Made by a program: the position numbers and the translations under genes
From: Penelope pileata
Taxonomy: Eukaryota > Chordata > Aves > Galliformes > Cracidae
Length of the DNA: 64,000 bases
NCBI GenBank assembly: GCA_013396635.1
Contig: WBMW01000614.1
Coordinates: 299,489-363,488 of the forward strand
Direction: 5' to 3'
In this document: positions 14,709 through 27,865 of the stretch, in pieces
Position numbering within the stretch: position 1 is the stretch's first letter
Layout: each line of letters begins with the position of its first letter
The notes under the pieces: model-generated
Told to the model about the DNA's origin: nothing
The model's input: only the letters and a program-made list of their open reading frames with translations
Database searches by the model: none

Positions 14709-15199
14709 AGCAAGTTTGCAGATGATGCCAAGCTGTGTGGTGCACTCGACACGCCAGAGGGAAGGGATGCCATCCAGAAGGACCTGGACAGGCTTGAGAG
14801 GTGGGCCCATGCCAACCTCATGAAGTTCAACAAAGCCAAGTGCAAGGTCCTGCACTTGGGTCGGGGCAATCCCAAGCACCAATACAGGCTGGGCGGAGAA
14901 TGGCTTGAGAGTAGTCCTGAGGAGAAGGATTTGCGGGTGTCTGTTGATGAGAAACTCAACATGAGCCGTCAGTGTGTGCTTGCAGCCCAGAAGGCCAACC
15001 GCATCCTGGGCTGCATCAAGAGAAGCGTGGCCAGCAGGTCAAGGGAGGTGATTCTGCCCCTCTACTCTGCTCTCATGAGACCTCACCTGGAGTATTGTGT
15101 CCAGTTCTGGGGCCCCCAGCACAAGAAGGATGGGGAGCTGTTGGAGCNCAAGATGAGCTCTAAGGTCCCTTCCAACCTGAACCGTTCTGTGATTCTATG
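14709..15199 (+). mobile_element. CR1 LINE 3' fragment, internally deleted at an N
   Basis: This is a bird CR1 retrotransposon, truncated at its 5' end as is usual. It starts within the reverse-transcriptase catalytic region and runs to the typical CR1 3' end (GGTCCCTTCCAACC ... TGTGATTCTATG). The RT part reads cleanly to GAGCTGTTGGAGC at 15147. An N at 15148 follows, and then the last roughly 50 bases of the element. Compared with the minus-strand copy at 16583-17148, about 350-400 bases of the 3' region are missing exactly at the N. The RT frame is still open, so the insertion is not very old. The loss is either a real deletion or an assembly join. Confidence 0.93.
14712..15147 (+). pseudogene. 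CR1 reverse transcriptase, C-terminal remnant
   Basis: The frame is open for about 145 codons and begins KFADDAKLCGAL. The FADD motif is the CR1 form of the reverse-transcriptase catalytic Asp-Asp. After it come conserved CR1 strings such as WAHANLMKFNKAKCKVLHLG, NRILGCIKRSVASR and LYSALMRPHLEYC. The N-terminal endonuclease and most of the RT are absent because the copy is 5' truncated, so it cannot encode a working enzyme. The frame is cut by the N at 15148. The later open frame to 15569 is unrelated sequence. Confidence 0.88.
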
Positions 15200-16582
15200 T
15201 AGGGCTACTTGGACACTGATCTCAACAACCTTTCCCAAGAACTCTTCTGTTTCAGACTCACGCACTCTGATGGCTGAGATCCTTTGCTGCACAGTTCCTG
15301 TTTCACCTTGTGATCAGCTGCCCTTTGGATTACTCATGCTCTTCTCAAAACCAGCATCTTCTACCACAGACAACACTGCAGTTCCGTCTCTCAAAATGCC
15401 TGCTCAGAGAAATCTCCCAATGTGGTGCAGGGCTCCTCCCTGCTGCTCATGTGGCCCAGCTCTTGCTGGCTGGGTGTACATGCTTGCTCAGCAGCAATGG
15501 GTGCATCCAAACTTCCCCAGGTTCTCCATTCAACTTTGCCTAAATTGTCCCAGCAGTGGCAGCCCGTGACTGACTCACTGAAGCCCTATTAACTAAATAA
15601 TAGTACACTTCCAACTGTTTTACCTGGCATCTGCCTTCATTAAGTAATATTAAGGTTTTCATTAGTAACATAATCAGAAGTAAATAAAAGCCTGAAGTCA
15701 GTAATGCTCTACTGCTGCATGTCACCGGTTGTAAGAAAGATCCGAATCAGACGTTTGGTCTTTATTAGCCAGGTGATTAAATACAAAATGAATTTCCGGG
15801 CATGAGAACAGATGCCCAAGATACTTTTACCAAAACCAAGGTAGAAAATACACTTGCACTTTAAATGGCACCTCATAATAGGTGGCATTTACAAAAACAT
15901 GTAACTGAACAGTGTCTGAATGATGGAGCAGCCCTTTAGTAAATCATTTGCAAAAAGGCCTTCTGTGAAGAGAAGCTGTACTTCAGCATATTCATCTGAT
16001 TACCTAAACCTGGAGTCAACTGAAAGGGAAAACTCTCCTTGCTAACTGTGCCAGCCTGCAGCACTAACAGGAAGGCTATTTTAATTCTGAACTGAGAACT
16101 GAATTACTTACTCAAACAGCAGTTTCCAAACTGCTAAGCTACGATCTTGTTCCCTTCGCAGTGTGCTCCTAACTGCATGCTTTGTGCTGCACAGTGTTAA
16201 AGGATTGTGCCTTTGCTATGCACACACACAGAGCACTTTGGTTTCTGAAACTGGTCTCCCCAGGTTGATTCAGGCAGACACAATTTTTCCCATACACCTA
16301 TTTCAGCAACTCTCCAGCAGCTGACAACCTGGACCAGGTTTCAAATCAGCCTTCAGGACAGATGTGGAAAAAGGACAATATTTCCAAACTCCAGGCTGTC
16401 ATGCTTGTCTTAAAGTTTATGCTTAAAGTTAAAGTTTATGTTCATATTGTTGTATTCTGCATACATGCAGTGATTTGTGCGCACTTTGGGTTTCATTCCT
16501 GTGTGCGTTGAAGCCATCAGCTGTATCTTTAATTGTCAGGTATCCCTCCTGTTGTGGAGAATGAAAGTATTCTGCTGATGAA
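15200..16582. other. Spacer between the two CR1 copies
   Basis: This is unique-looking AT-rich sequence with no gene recognised. The open frame that reads out of the first CR1 copy to 15569 is chance extension. Confidence 0.6.
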
Positions 16583-17148
16583 GAATCACAGAATGGTTTG
16601 GGTTGGAATGGACCACCCAGCCCCTCCCCCCCTGCCGTGGGCAGTGCCACCCACTGGGTCAGGCTGCCCAGGGCCCATCCAACCTGGCCTTGACACCTCC
16701 AGGGATGGGGCACCCACAGCTCTCTGGGCAGCTGGGCCAGTGCCTCACCTCCCTCTGGGTAAAGAATTTCTTCCTAACATCTAAACTAAATCTCTCCTTT
16801 TAGTTTAAAGCCTCGTCCTATCACTATTAGGCTGTGTAATAAGTCACTCCCTCTCTTGCTTGTAAGCTCTCCTCAAGTACTGGAAGGCTGCACTGAGCTC
16901 TCCCCAGAATCTTCTCCAGGCTGAACAAGCCCAGCTCCCTCAAAGTTCCCTCACAGGAGAGGTGCTCCAGCCCTCTGATCATCCTTGTGACCCTCCTCTA
17001 GACCCGTGCCAACAGCTCCACATCCTTCTTGTGCTGGGAGACCCAGGCCTGGACACCGTACTCCAGATGGGGCCTCACGAGGGCAGAGTAGAGGGGGACC
17101 TCATGTCCCTGTCCCTGCTGGCCACCCCTCTTCTCATGCAGCCCAGGA
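16583..17148 (-). mobile_element. CR1 LINE 3' fragment
   Basis: On the plus strand this begins AATCACAGAATGGTTTGGGT, the reverse complement of the CR1 3' terminus. It continues through the typical CR1 3' UTR (CTGCCCAGGGCCCATCC, CAGGCTGAACAAGCCCAGCT) to the end of the ORF2 coding region near 17148. The copy is about 566 bases, 5' truncated, and opposite in orientation to the copy 1.4 kb away. It carries small indels and substitutions, so it looks older than the first copy's RT segment. It keeps the 3' UTR segment that the first copy lacks. Confidence 0.93.
16998..17148 (-). pseudogene. CR1 ORF2 C-terminal tail, frameshifted
   Basis: The minus strand encodes the last part of CR1 ORF2 (LYSALVRPHLEYGVQAWVSQ and KKDVELLARV, then a stop at 16998-17000). 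The preceding GCMRRGVASR lies in a different frame, so there is one frameshift near 17095-17115. It is non-functional. Confidence 0.75.
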
Positions 17149-20100
17149 AATAAATGTAAAAGAATTGCAATAGCATGCAAGATAATCAATAGAGACATAA
17201 TTTAGACTAGGCTTTGAAAAGCAAGTGTCAAGAGTGCTTTTGCAATCTGAGATACAAACACTGGAGCTGAGAGCTACTGAGGTATCCTGTGTGAGGGCAG
17301 GGTGCCTGAATCCTCGTTACACCTCTCAGCTTGGAAGGGCAGCCAGCCAGTTCTTCCTGCTGCCACAGCTGTAGGTCTTTTCTCTCCATAGGGAGAATAT
17401 AATCTCCCACATCAGGAAAAAGTTGATTGTGTCCCTAAAGAGTAATAGAAGAAATCAAACCCTGCGTTTCATAGCACACTCTGGTGAAGGGTAACATCAC
17501 ATGAATTTCGGTATTGATAGGACAATCCGCCTGGATACTCCCGGTATCATGGAAACCATCTGCTGTGGGGTCTACAGACACTGATCCAAAACCCTCGTCA
17601 GCTTCCCACTGCCCTGCCTTGTGACAGCAGTCCTTTGGGAAAACTTCTGCAGCTCCTAAGTGAAACTTGACTTGCACATTACTTGTTCAGACAAGCTATG
17701 AGTACATATGACTCATCATTTCCCTACTTTGTTTTGCCTGTTAAGCAGCCATCAGCATTTACATCACAATTGATCATAAAAGAACAAAAACGATGTAGCA
17801 GTTCCAGCCTCACCCTTTGTGAGTTACTACAGGAAATTTCCAGTCCTCCCCCAAACTTCTCTCCACCTTAATGCCCCCACTTTGAATATTCAACAGAGAA
17901 AGAGTTCTCAGAGTTCTACGTTTCTTGCCTGTGACTTTTTCCCTGCTCAGTGATACTCTTTTGCTTCCTGGGACTTACTCTCACAGTTTTGGGGAACAAG
18001 GAACAGGATGATCTGTTGTGATAAGCAGGCTAGCACAAACAAACAAAAAGTTCATGACCTAAAGAGCCTGGTGACAAACCTCAATGCACAGGCACAACAC
18101 TTTCTCGCTCCTTCAGGCTGACCCAACCTGAAAGTCGTCACTCTGTAGCCAAGTAACACTGTGATGAGCCACAGAAGTTTACCAACGTCAGCTTTGTAAT
18201 CCTGGGTACGTTTCACCTTGGTTTTGTTCTGTCTGCTAGAACCATCCTGCACAGTAAACTGCAAGCCCCAGCACAACAAAACCGCGTTACGGCCAAAATA
18301 TGGAGGCAGCTTAACATTGCCTTAGCACAGAAGCTGGCCCTGCAGAATGCTCTGCCTACCCACCTGAGTTCAGGTTGCTATGCTCTTCTTTTTTCAGGGG
18401 TAAGCTTCTTTTGGGAAAAACTTTCATTGCCAAACATAACTTGAGATGATAGGAGGTAGAGTAGGGGAGAGAGATTTGCATAGCCACATGGAACCCAGTA
18501 CGCACTTCATCCTGTGCAGCACAAATGGTCCGACTGCAGCCCTTCAGCAAGCTCTGCAGAAAGTCTTGTCTCACTCCTTTGTCTCTCCCCATGCTTCTCA
18601 ATAACTATGCTGTGATAGTTCATAGGTTTGGGGTTCATAGGTTATTTTTTTATTTTGGCTCATTTCACTTTTTCAGGGGAAAAAAAGGCACGTTCATGCT
18701 TTACAGTCCCAAAGCCTGTTATTCTTCAGAAGTTTCACTTCAGAGAGGACTTTCAGGCAGACTATAGATGCTGGGATTTTAAGGCACACAATAAACAGGA
18801 CATGAGTGCTAACTATCCTGGGCACACATGCCACAGCTTCATCTGCTCCACGGAAGCTATGCAATAGTGACAGCTGGATAGATAAATATGCACACACCCA
18901 TACAATTGGAGGATTGCACTTGATTTTCCCAAAAACATCCAATTTGTCAAGGAACCCAGGAGAAGCAGACAGAAAGTGGCAGCATCTTGCTATAAGCAGC
19001 GGCTGGGGAGGGAAGGAGAAATTCCAGTCATGAATGAGAAATCTCAGCAGCAGCTTCCCTTTCTGATGACAGCAAGTTCCTTAAGAGGAACTTCTCCCTC
19101 TGTGGGGAAGGCACAAGAGAAGGATTAGAAGGGCAGAAAGCCCCGGAAGAAGACAAATAGATATCAAGGAAAGTGATGATGTCTGCAAAGCACATAGCTT
19201 TATTAATGATCTTAATTAAAGCCAGTTCTGAAGAGGGATTTCAGTAGACTACCAGTCCCTGTTGAGCTACAGATTATGCTATAGTCCACACCAACGTTAG
19301 AACTGTGACTTAGAAAACCACACTTGATGGTTTTTAGAGGCACCTGTCTCAGCAGTACTCTACAATTCAATGTCTGTCCACACCCACCTCCTTCCACCCT
19401 GGGCATGATCCTGTTCTTCACACTCGCCGCATGGCATCACCTGAGAGTCCTGACGGCCATCTCATGCTGGTGCAAGAGCAAAGCATGACAACACAATGGG
19501 AAAACAGTACGAGGTGCAAACAAACTCTGAAGAGCCTGCCCCTGACTCTGGTGAGCAGCAGAATGCTCCTGGTGGCATTGCATTTCTGCTGATGCACTAC
19601 TGTCATTTTTTCCTAATTGAAACTAGTTGATTAAATAATAAGGCAATTAACTCATTTTCCATCACAAGTTATCATTGGCTTAAATAAGTAACTTTTAGAT
19701 AAAAGCCAAAGAAGAAAAAAAAAATGTTTCTCTGTGGGAACACTTCAATATTCCATCCCTGGTTTTGCTTCCTTTTTCTAAAGAGCAGAAATTCAGCGTT
19801 TTCATTTTCTTTAAATAATCCTTCTTGCTGTTGGGACAACTCCCTTTTAAGGCCAAGTTTTGCTCAGAGGGAATGTTGACTGCATTTATAAACACCCACT
19901 TCCTAGGGTTTATAATAGTAACAGCAACATAACCTGAACTATAGTTTCAGCGACATGCAGCAAACGCATTCAGCTGGCTGACCAGCTTTTTTGGACATAA
20001 ATTGGAGGTGCTGGCAATACCACTGAGGTTTTATTTTTTCGGCTCACAGGCACATCTTTGAAAACCTCCTCTCTTGTTCCCTGCCTCTTTGCAGGTAGCA

Positions 20101-23100
20101 GCTGGTGCTTCCTCCAGCTCCAAAATTCATAGAGTATTTGGACGGCACAACAAACCCTGAAGCAGGAAAATGCTACTTTCTTTGTAACTTAGGAATTTTA
20201 GGTGGGTGCAAACTGTGATCATGGATAAAGTTTCCAAGAACTGCAATGAAGACCAGATTTCACCATATGCATTATTCTGCTCAAAATATCCCCTTTAACT
20301 GCAGGGAAGATTGCCAAGAAGAAAAAAAATCCACCCTAACAACTGCCATCTCTAGTGTAACTTATTGTAATCTGGTTAATTAGCTTGGGACTTTGGAAGA
20401 AGATCTGATGTAATACAGCAAGAAGAATTTCCACTTAAGAATTACACACAGTGGTCAGAAACACCGTCCTGAAGAATCAGCCACGTGAACTGCAGCCGCC
20501 AGAGGTACCACTGACTTCTGGATGCATCCTGCACTAATATCACCAGCATGGAGCCAAGGAACGATACCGGTGTCTGATCTTTAATGCTCACTGGTGACTG
20601 CAGCTATCTCAAGCTTTCCAGCCGTGCAGGTTTAGGAACGTTACTTTGTATTTACACTGTTGCCTATGTGCTTGTGTCACCATCATATTTGGCATGGTGC
20701 TCACCCTTTGCCTGAAGCAGGATGTGCAACTTCAGTGAGGTACCAGGAGAACAGATCCCAAGGGGCTGATGCTGAACTTGTTCAGGAGGCCATAAATTAG
20801 GAGCAACTCCACTGCTGGTGGTGACACAGAAACGCACAAGCCTGGACTCGGGTTTCTCATACCTGTTGCGTGGTTTCTAAGTGAATGGCCGGGAGCTCGA
20901 AAGTAAAATGATCTGCCTCCACCCTCCTGGAGGGGGGAGGGGGGGAAAAAAAAGCCCCGACACATGGAAACACATCAAAAATGCGTAGGGATGGTGGTGA
21001 GCAAATTCTTGCTGAAAACAAAACAATCCTGTGCCAAATGAGTTGTCATGGCTTTACTATAACATTCCCACAAAGAGGAACAGAATTTTCTTTATTGTGA
21101 AATCTTAGTTGTGAGCCTTGCTGCTCCTGGGAAAAGTCATATGTCAGAATAGAACAGTGTTTCCAAATATGACTAGTCTGAGCAGATAAACAATGAATGT
21201 CAACACAGCATTCAAGGAAGTCTGTATCTATGGTTAAATCCCTTTCTGAAGGGGTTTACGTTCTTGTTCTGGTAGTACTACACATGGTGAATACCTTGCC
21301 TTTGTACGAGACATCCCATTAAACTGGGGTCTGCAGTCAAAGTATCAGCTGTGCCAGACAACATCCCGCAGCACTATGTTCAAAAGTTTCTTCATATCAC
21401 ATTTTTCAATGCTGGGGTGCACAAGGAACTGACAGAACTAATGTCCTCGTTCACTTAGTTCTTTCAATTGACTCCAGACCTGACAAATTTTCAGGTTAAA
21501 TCTCTTGTACCTCCCAAACCTTTTGGGGTGAGCATGATCCCACTTTGCAGGAGGCTCAGAGGACCATGAGGAGGCAGAAGAGAGGTCCCCATCCTGAGTA
21601 CTCTTGTTACAAACATTAGGACCAGGTTCATCTTCTGCCTCTGCAAAGGTGAAAACAAAATGCACTCTCAGGAATGGGGGGTCCTTGAGAAGGAAAATGC
21701 TATTGCATCTGTCCTTCTCCTATGGCTCCTAGGCCCAACAGCTCTTTAACACACCATCCATAGCAGTCTTGAGGAGCAGGTTTTCTACCTCAAGCCAAGA
21801 TCTATTTCAGCCACAATTGCTTTGACCACCAAACCACAGCTGATCTTTTACTCTTCAGATGTATCAGCTTTAATTTCCCTAAGGCAGGGCAACCCCACTT
21901 TAATAAAGTGTCCTGCTACTACCAAGCCATCTAAAACCTAGGGGTCAGGGCCATCTGCAGACAATATAAAGAGGAAACCGAATTTGGGTCTCTCACCTCC
22001 TTGGGTTGCACTCCAATTTATATAGGTGGCAGCACTGAAGGTAAGAACTCTCTCTTCTGGTCAGCACCCAAAGCCTTCCAGAACTCGGATCCTGTCCACT
22101 TCATTCCAACGTCTCTTTATTGTAGACAAACTAATTTTCAGTTCTCTACAAATTTTGTCAAAGTGTCTTTCTTCCCTCAGAGGAGCCACCAAAGAGACCC
22201 AATATTTCACATACTTCTATTCAAACCCAATTTTCACTTGGGGACAGGCAAGCCCTTAATTTCACTATGTCTCAATTCCCCATCCAGAGAAGAGTGATGT
22301 TACAGGGCAGATGGGGATACCACACACACAGAACACACTCTAGACAGAAACTTTTGTGGTCCTGCAACACAGCAGAAGCTTGGATCCAAGAATGCACATT
22401 AAATCACTGTCCTTGCTAAGGGAGAACTGAAGGGAGTTTGGTCACTGAGGGGGTTTTGGTTTTAAACACCATTAAACACAAAGAAATCCAGAAGCTTGGC
22501 AGCCTATCCCACCATGTAAATCCATGTCTTTCTACATCACTAGAAAGTTCACTTGAGGTGAAAATCCTCTATGAGTGTTTGGCTTCTGAAATGCTTCCTT
22601 ATCACTGCCCAGTCTTTTTTTTTTTTTTCCCCCTAATCATTACCTACTGCAGGTAAATTAAAAAATGGGTTACCACTTGCCTTCAAGAATGGCATAAACG
22701 TTTCAGGGGACTGATTACATGACCAACATCCTTTATTGTTCAGAGAACTCCAGTGAGTTCCATGTCACTGTCATGTATAGAACTAAAATCCTAGGATGGC
22801 TGCTATTTCTCGTGTCAGTTAAGCTACAGGGTGTTAACCAAGTGTAACTGCATAACTATGCTAGTTTGGTTTAACAACCTAATGTGCTTTAGTCCAAAAG
22901 CTGATAACTCCTGTCAGTTAGAAAGCAAACTCTGAAAAGAACCCAAAATACAAGATACAACACTCGTGTAAGCCATGCTGATAGCACCTAAGCAGCTATC
23001 AGTAGGAAAGTCACACCCCTCAGGAAGCTGTCAGGTCCAGGACTAACCAGCAGAAAGGAATGAGAACTTTCTGCAAAGGTGCAAAGATCGGCTTTTCAGC

Positions 23101-26100
23101 AATTCATACAGCTTTCTTTCACACCTTCCTCTCAGTATAGGTATATATAGAAAAGTAAATAGAGGGAGACGTTAGAAAGAGCGGTCAGAACTCCTAGTCT
23201 TACAGTTAATGAATCAGCCCTGCAGTAACCATGACAAACCCCACTGCTGTGCTTTGCAGTAGCTGCCTCGGCTAACCACAGCAGACAAAAGGCAGTGGTG
23301 GGGCCTGTTTACTTTTATATTCATTCATTTTTTTGCTTATTGGAAAGGCCACAGCTACAGAGTTGAGGTATTCTTGGCTGTGCTGCTGTGGTTTTAATGT
23401 CTTCTACATGGACATTTTGGAGGGAATGCAATTGTCCAGAGTTCTCAGTGCTCTGTATAAGTCTGCAAGACAGACTCCTCTACGTGAGCTCACGTGCAGC
23501 CCTACGTGAGCTTCATGAAACAGAGAAAGTATGCTCAGGGAACGTAACAGCAACTGCTGGTCTCAGCAGAGATGGCATCCTTTTCAACTTCTGATACTGT
23601 TCTCAAAACAGGGACAGCTCATCTGTCTTGACTATGTGAACAACTGGGGAACAAGCACACATGCTCAGAGGAAGCAAAGTACCCAAAGAGCCTCAGAGCA
23701 AATATGCCTAGCTGAACAGTATACTGAATTTCTAGTTATTTGGAAGGGATTGATCCCTCTTCTGGTAAATCAGATCTAAAGCAACACAAGGTTTATTGCA
23801 ACTACTCTCCATCAAGCTGTCCCCTTGCATCTCCCTAGCACTCACCTCTCCCTGAAAACCTCAGCATCTATATCCATGCAGACATTGGTTGGCCTGCCAG
23901 CCAGCCTTGGGGTATGGGTAAACTACCCTACCTAGTCGTTCATCATCCCACCCCTCTGCATTTTAGAGAAAGAAAGGCTTGAAAACACATCACGACGAGC
24001 AAATTTATAGGTGAGTCCCTTGAAATTTACTTCTTCCAGAATTAGCGTTTAAGTGTCTCAGAAGATGCAGCTTTCTTATAGCTAAAAAGGAATCAGAGAT
24101 TCACAGTATTAGTGATTCTGCAAATGCCTTCAGATGGGAGAATTAACACCTACTGCAGGCAACATGATTGACTTGAATTACAGCACCACTACCTTTCAGG
24201 AGCTTGACAGACACTAATTTTGGAAAGGTGTTTTGCATGGAAGACTGGCATTCAAAGCAAATGGAAGATTCAGCGTGTGCGGGTGTTACTTAGCAACCCA
24301 CAGAACAAAACTTCAGGAGCAGCTAGAAAAATTTCCAACTTAAAAGGATAACGCTGGTTAATGGTAGGGAGCAGCAATGATCCCACAAAGCCTTTTGAAA
24401 TAAAACTCACCTTTGTATACACAGACAGCAACTACTGTATTAGCCATGCAACTGCACGCCACTCTCTTGAAATTAAGTGCAGTTCTGTCATCTTCCCTGA
24501 ACTGTCACTAGAAGATGTATAGTGTTAAAAGGATACCCCTGAGGAGGAGTACTAGTGGTGCTCAAGTCACTGGAGAACTACTTGCTCAGGCTGAGGGAAA
24601 AAAAGGCATCTGCTAAAGGGTTTCCAAGAGATTGCTCCAAAACTCTCATTCCCTTCCTTCTGCTCTGTGCTTCCATAGGCACCTCCTCAGAGCCTCTCTC
24701 TGTGTTGAGCAGAGCTCGGAAAACAGCTACAGAATAATCAGTCCCCATCAAACAGCCCCAGAAAGCAGATGTGTACAGGACACAATCTGCTGAGATCCAA
24801 GTTACAGAAGATAACTCGCAGCTAAGCTGTAGCAATCTGCTTAGTCCAGTTAGGAAGGTCTATTCACATTTTTGAGCAACTGAAATAACTCATGCACTAC
24901 TGCACACTAAAAATTCCTTTTAGACAATCATATTTTGATTTTGTTATTACAGTATTAGAAACTTGATCACTCCAGATTTCATTTTAAGAACCTCAGAGAA
25001 TGTGTTTGTCACTACTGTCTATGGATATGGCAGCACACACTGTAAGTGCATAGTCGGACTAAATGTGTCCTTTCAGTTCTTTGAAACTTGATTTGCACAG
25101 GAACAATAGGCATAGGCAGAAAATAGCGCTCAAGGAGTTCAGAGGTATTCTTTACAGAGCAGAGAAACAGTAAGCAGTGAGGCTTTCCCTGTAGTTATCT
25201 TGAGAGAGAAAGTAAAAATATTGTTCTTCCTGGTATCAAGACTTAAACAGATATAAAGTCAAATTAAGAGTCAAGACAGGAAGAAATATCAGCGTGGGAA
25301 GGTATTACATGAACTGAGACACAGATGAAAATACGAGATGAAAGCATTGCGATCTTCTCCGATCCACTATTCCAGCAAACAGATCCAACTGGCGCTGTTT
25401 TAGTTCCCATTATTTGCGTAGTGAATTGTACAGGGGAAGAAAAACACTAAGATCAAGCTGGAATTCCCAACTCCAAGCTCTGCCTTTTGGAGAAGAGATA
25501 AAGCTGAGTAATTCAGTCATTATCACCACTTGCTGCACCGACCTGGCTTCAGAGAGGGACAGCTCTTGACTGCCTCAGTCTTATGTTCCCCTCCTAGAGC
25601 ACACTGGTCAGTCTGCTTCTGTAGTGACTGCAGGCCTTGCACTTCTGAGCATCACAGTGCAGAAGCATTATACAAATACGGCCAAGATTACTGCTGGAAG
25701 TGAAAGCCCAAAGAAAATGGAAACTGAGAACACCACCTGAGAAGTGGCAATTCACAGGACCTAGTTTCTTCCACTGAAGCCTAAAGAGAATTTCAAGCTG
25801 CTGTTAGCAACGGTTTAATCAGGAATAGTAATAGTGCCCTTAATGGGAGTGTGGAAGAAATACACATTTATGCCAGTTTCACCAAAATCCACACAGAACA
25901 GGAGAAGGGACAACAACAAAAACATAGCAGGGTAAAAGGAGTAACCATTTTACATGCTTCCATGAACTATGCTAGACACTGAAAATAACAGAAGAACCTC
26001 AGAATAAGGTAACAGTTTTTGTTTTGTTTTAGAAGGTACGTGTACACAAAAACAAACAGCATGACAGAAAAATAAGAGGAACCAGAAGTACCTGCCCACA

Positions 26101-26805
26101 AAGGGGATTTCAACATCGTAAGTTTAACTGAAACAGTGGGGAAGTGAAACTCAATAGGAGAGGGGGCTTGATGCTGAACGTTGCAGTGGCGTGTCTGAAT
26201 TGCTATATGGTGCTTGCTGCATGGTCATTTGGGGCAGAATTACCTTATTCTGACATAAACCCTGAAAAGCTGAACAACCGTAGGCAATGGAACAAAGCAA
26301 CACCATAAAAACTGCTGGTGTCTTAATTCTATTGAAGCTAAAAGAGCCACAGAAACATCGCAGACAGGAATATATTGCCATTTTTATGAATATCATGCAT
26401 GTGCTAGTCAAGATTCAGGAGGTGGCTATATGAAGCAAAACACAGTAACAGAACCAAGAAAGTGCCAGTTAATGTAAGCTAACAATAAACTTCGCACCTA
26501 AGTCCTCACCAATTTTACAAAGTCAAGAGACGTGGATGCTAAGAGACCAGCACTGAAGAAAGCATGTAAAGCAGAGGACAAACTTGTTCAACATTAACAA
26601 GTAGTTTTCAGAGTTATACAGATAATCCAGTTATTTCAAAAGGGAATGCTTATTTGCTCTGAATGCTGTCTGTAAGCAACTGCCTCTACATTTTTTACTT
26701 AAAACAGAAATGCAGAAGGTGAATTGGCATCTACACTGGATGCAGTAAATAACTTCGTTGTTATTACATAGGGAATATATAAGTTCAATACAGTAAACAG
26801 CACAC
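17149..26805. other. Gene-free stretch downstream of the host gene's 3' end
   Basis: This is 9.7 kb of AT-rich sequence with no recognisable coding exon or transposon. The longest frames are about 98 codons (22001-22297, +) and show no family motif. The ACGTG cluster at 23480-23512 is the only compact pattern noted. Confidence 0.6.
23480..23512. repeat. Palindrome and direct repeat with three ACGTG cores
   Basis: ACGTGAGCTCACGT (23482-23495) is a 14-bp perfect palindrome containing most of a CACGTG E-box. CTACGTGAGCT at 23480-23490 recurs exactly at 23502-23512. Three ACGTG cores in 33 bases resemble a bHLH-PAS/E-box cluster. Function is unknown. Confidence 0.75.
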
Positions 26806-26824
26806 AGTTCTTTCCACTGAAAGT

Positions 26825-26830
26825 TTTATT
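26825..26830 (-). terminator. Poly(A) signal AATAAA for the host transcript
   Basis: The plus-strand TTTATT reads AATAAA on the minus strand. About 20 bases further on, the minus strand has a TG-rich stretch (TGTGTGCTGTTT), the expected downstream element. Cleavage would fall near 26800-26812. It is the first canonical signal I see on this strand after pre-miR-221, about 1 kb downstream of it. This is inferred from motif order only. Confidence 0.55.
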
Positions 26831-27802
26831 TGTTTTTAACAGAAACCACAGTTTTTAATATCAGCACTCACTTAGAAACCCTTCTGCTTCTTTAAGTACT
26901 ACCATTCAAATAAAAAAAGTTGTGCATGCCTGCTGATCTATAACAACATGTAGATAATTCAGAAAGACAGGCTTAATCAAATCATACATTTCTTCACTGT
27001 TTGAATAGCCATCATAACTCTTCTGATCTCCGTGGTCAAAGTGCAAATGACGCCGAGCTCATCACTGAAGAGTTAGCAGTAAAACCAATACACTGTACAA
27101 GCACAAGCTGCATGAGCTTCCCCGTTCACTACTGTGACTGCAATCCAGGTTAGGAAGGACAACAGTCCCCTGCTATTCCAAGGCCTCATCTTCTCAAACT
27201 GAAGCGGCCCGTTTTGTCACCGCACAGCTAGATACAGTGCACAAGTGAAGCATCCTAGTTTTGGTGAAGCTCAGGAGATCCAGCTGGTATCAACACTCAA
27301 GACATCAGCTTATTCCTCCCCACTTATTTCTAGGTACTTGGTTTACAAGCCATGTGATGTATAGCACTTGCTTAAAAAAAAGTCAAATCTATAAATAGCT
27401 CCCCACTATTCCCTTCTCCAAAAAGGATTCCCTAACAATACATACAGAGTTGTCTCTGAAGTTGGTCCTTTTCTTTTTTAATGACAAAAAAAACCAATCA
27501 CCACAGCAAGGCAAAGCAGTGGTTATGCACACAGCATGCAGTAGTCTCCACATGAGAGCCACTCCAGTTCAGGCGCCTGCAACACTTCAGTCCTTTGAAC
27601 CTTCTTCTTAACTAGTTTCAAAATCATCCTGGTTCCCAGCTCTAGCTGACACCAGCTGGATCCTTTGAGCTGGAAGGAGTGAGGGAGCCCACAGACCTCA
27701 ATTGCATTATTTTCCTCATTTAAGATCAGCAGAGAGGCAACTTGACAAAAAAAAAAAAAAAAAATTGTAGACAACCCTCCACTTTGTATTTCCAGGCAGC
27801 TG

Positions 27803-27825
27803 GAAACCCAGCAGACAATGTAGCT
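27803..27825 (-). ncRNA. MIR221: mature miR-221-3p
   Basis: This is the 23-base guide arm with seed GCTACAT, identical to vertebrate miR-221-3p. The coordinates are of the whole arm. 3' end heterogeneity is common for this miRNA. Confidence 0.96.
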
Positions 27826-27843
27826 GTTGCTTAACAAACACAG

Positions 27844-27865
27844 AAATCTACATTGTATGCCAGGT
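27844..27865 (-). ncRNA. MIR221: miR-221-5p arm
   Basis: This is the opposite arm of pre-miR-221 (22 bases, starting ACCTGGCATAC), and it matches the mammalian 5p sequence. It pairs with the 3p arm through CTACATTGT / ACAATGTAG. Confidence 0.93.

Noticed and set aside
15148..15569. Continuation of the CR1 reading frame to 249 codons
   Set aside because: After the N the frame reads CR1 3' UTR and then unique flanking DNA. The extension is accidental.
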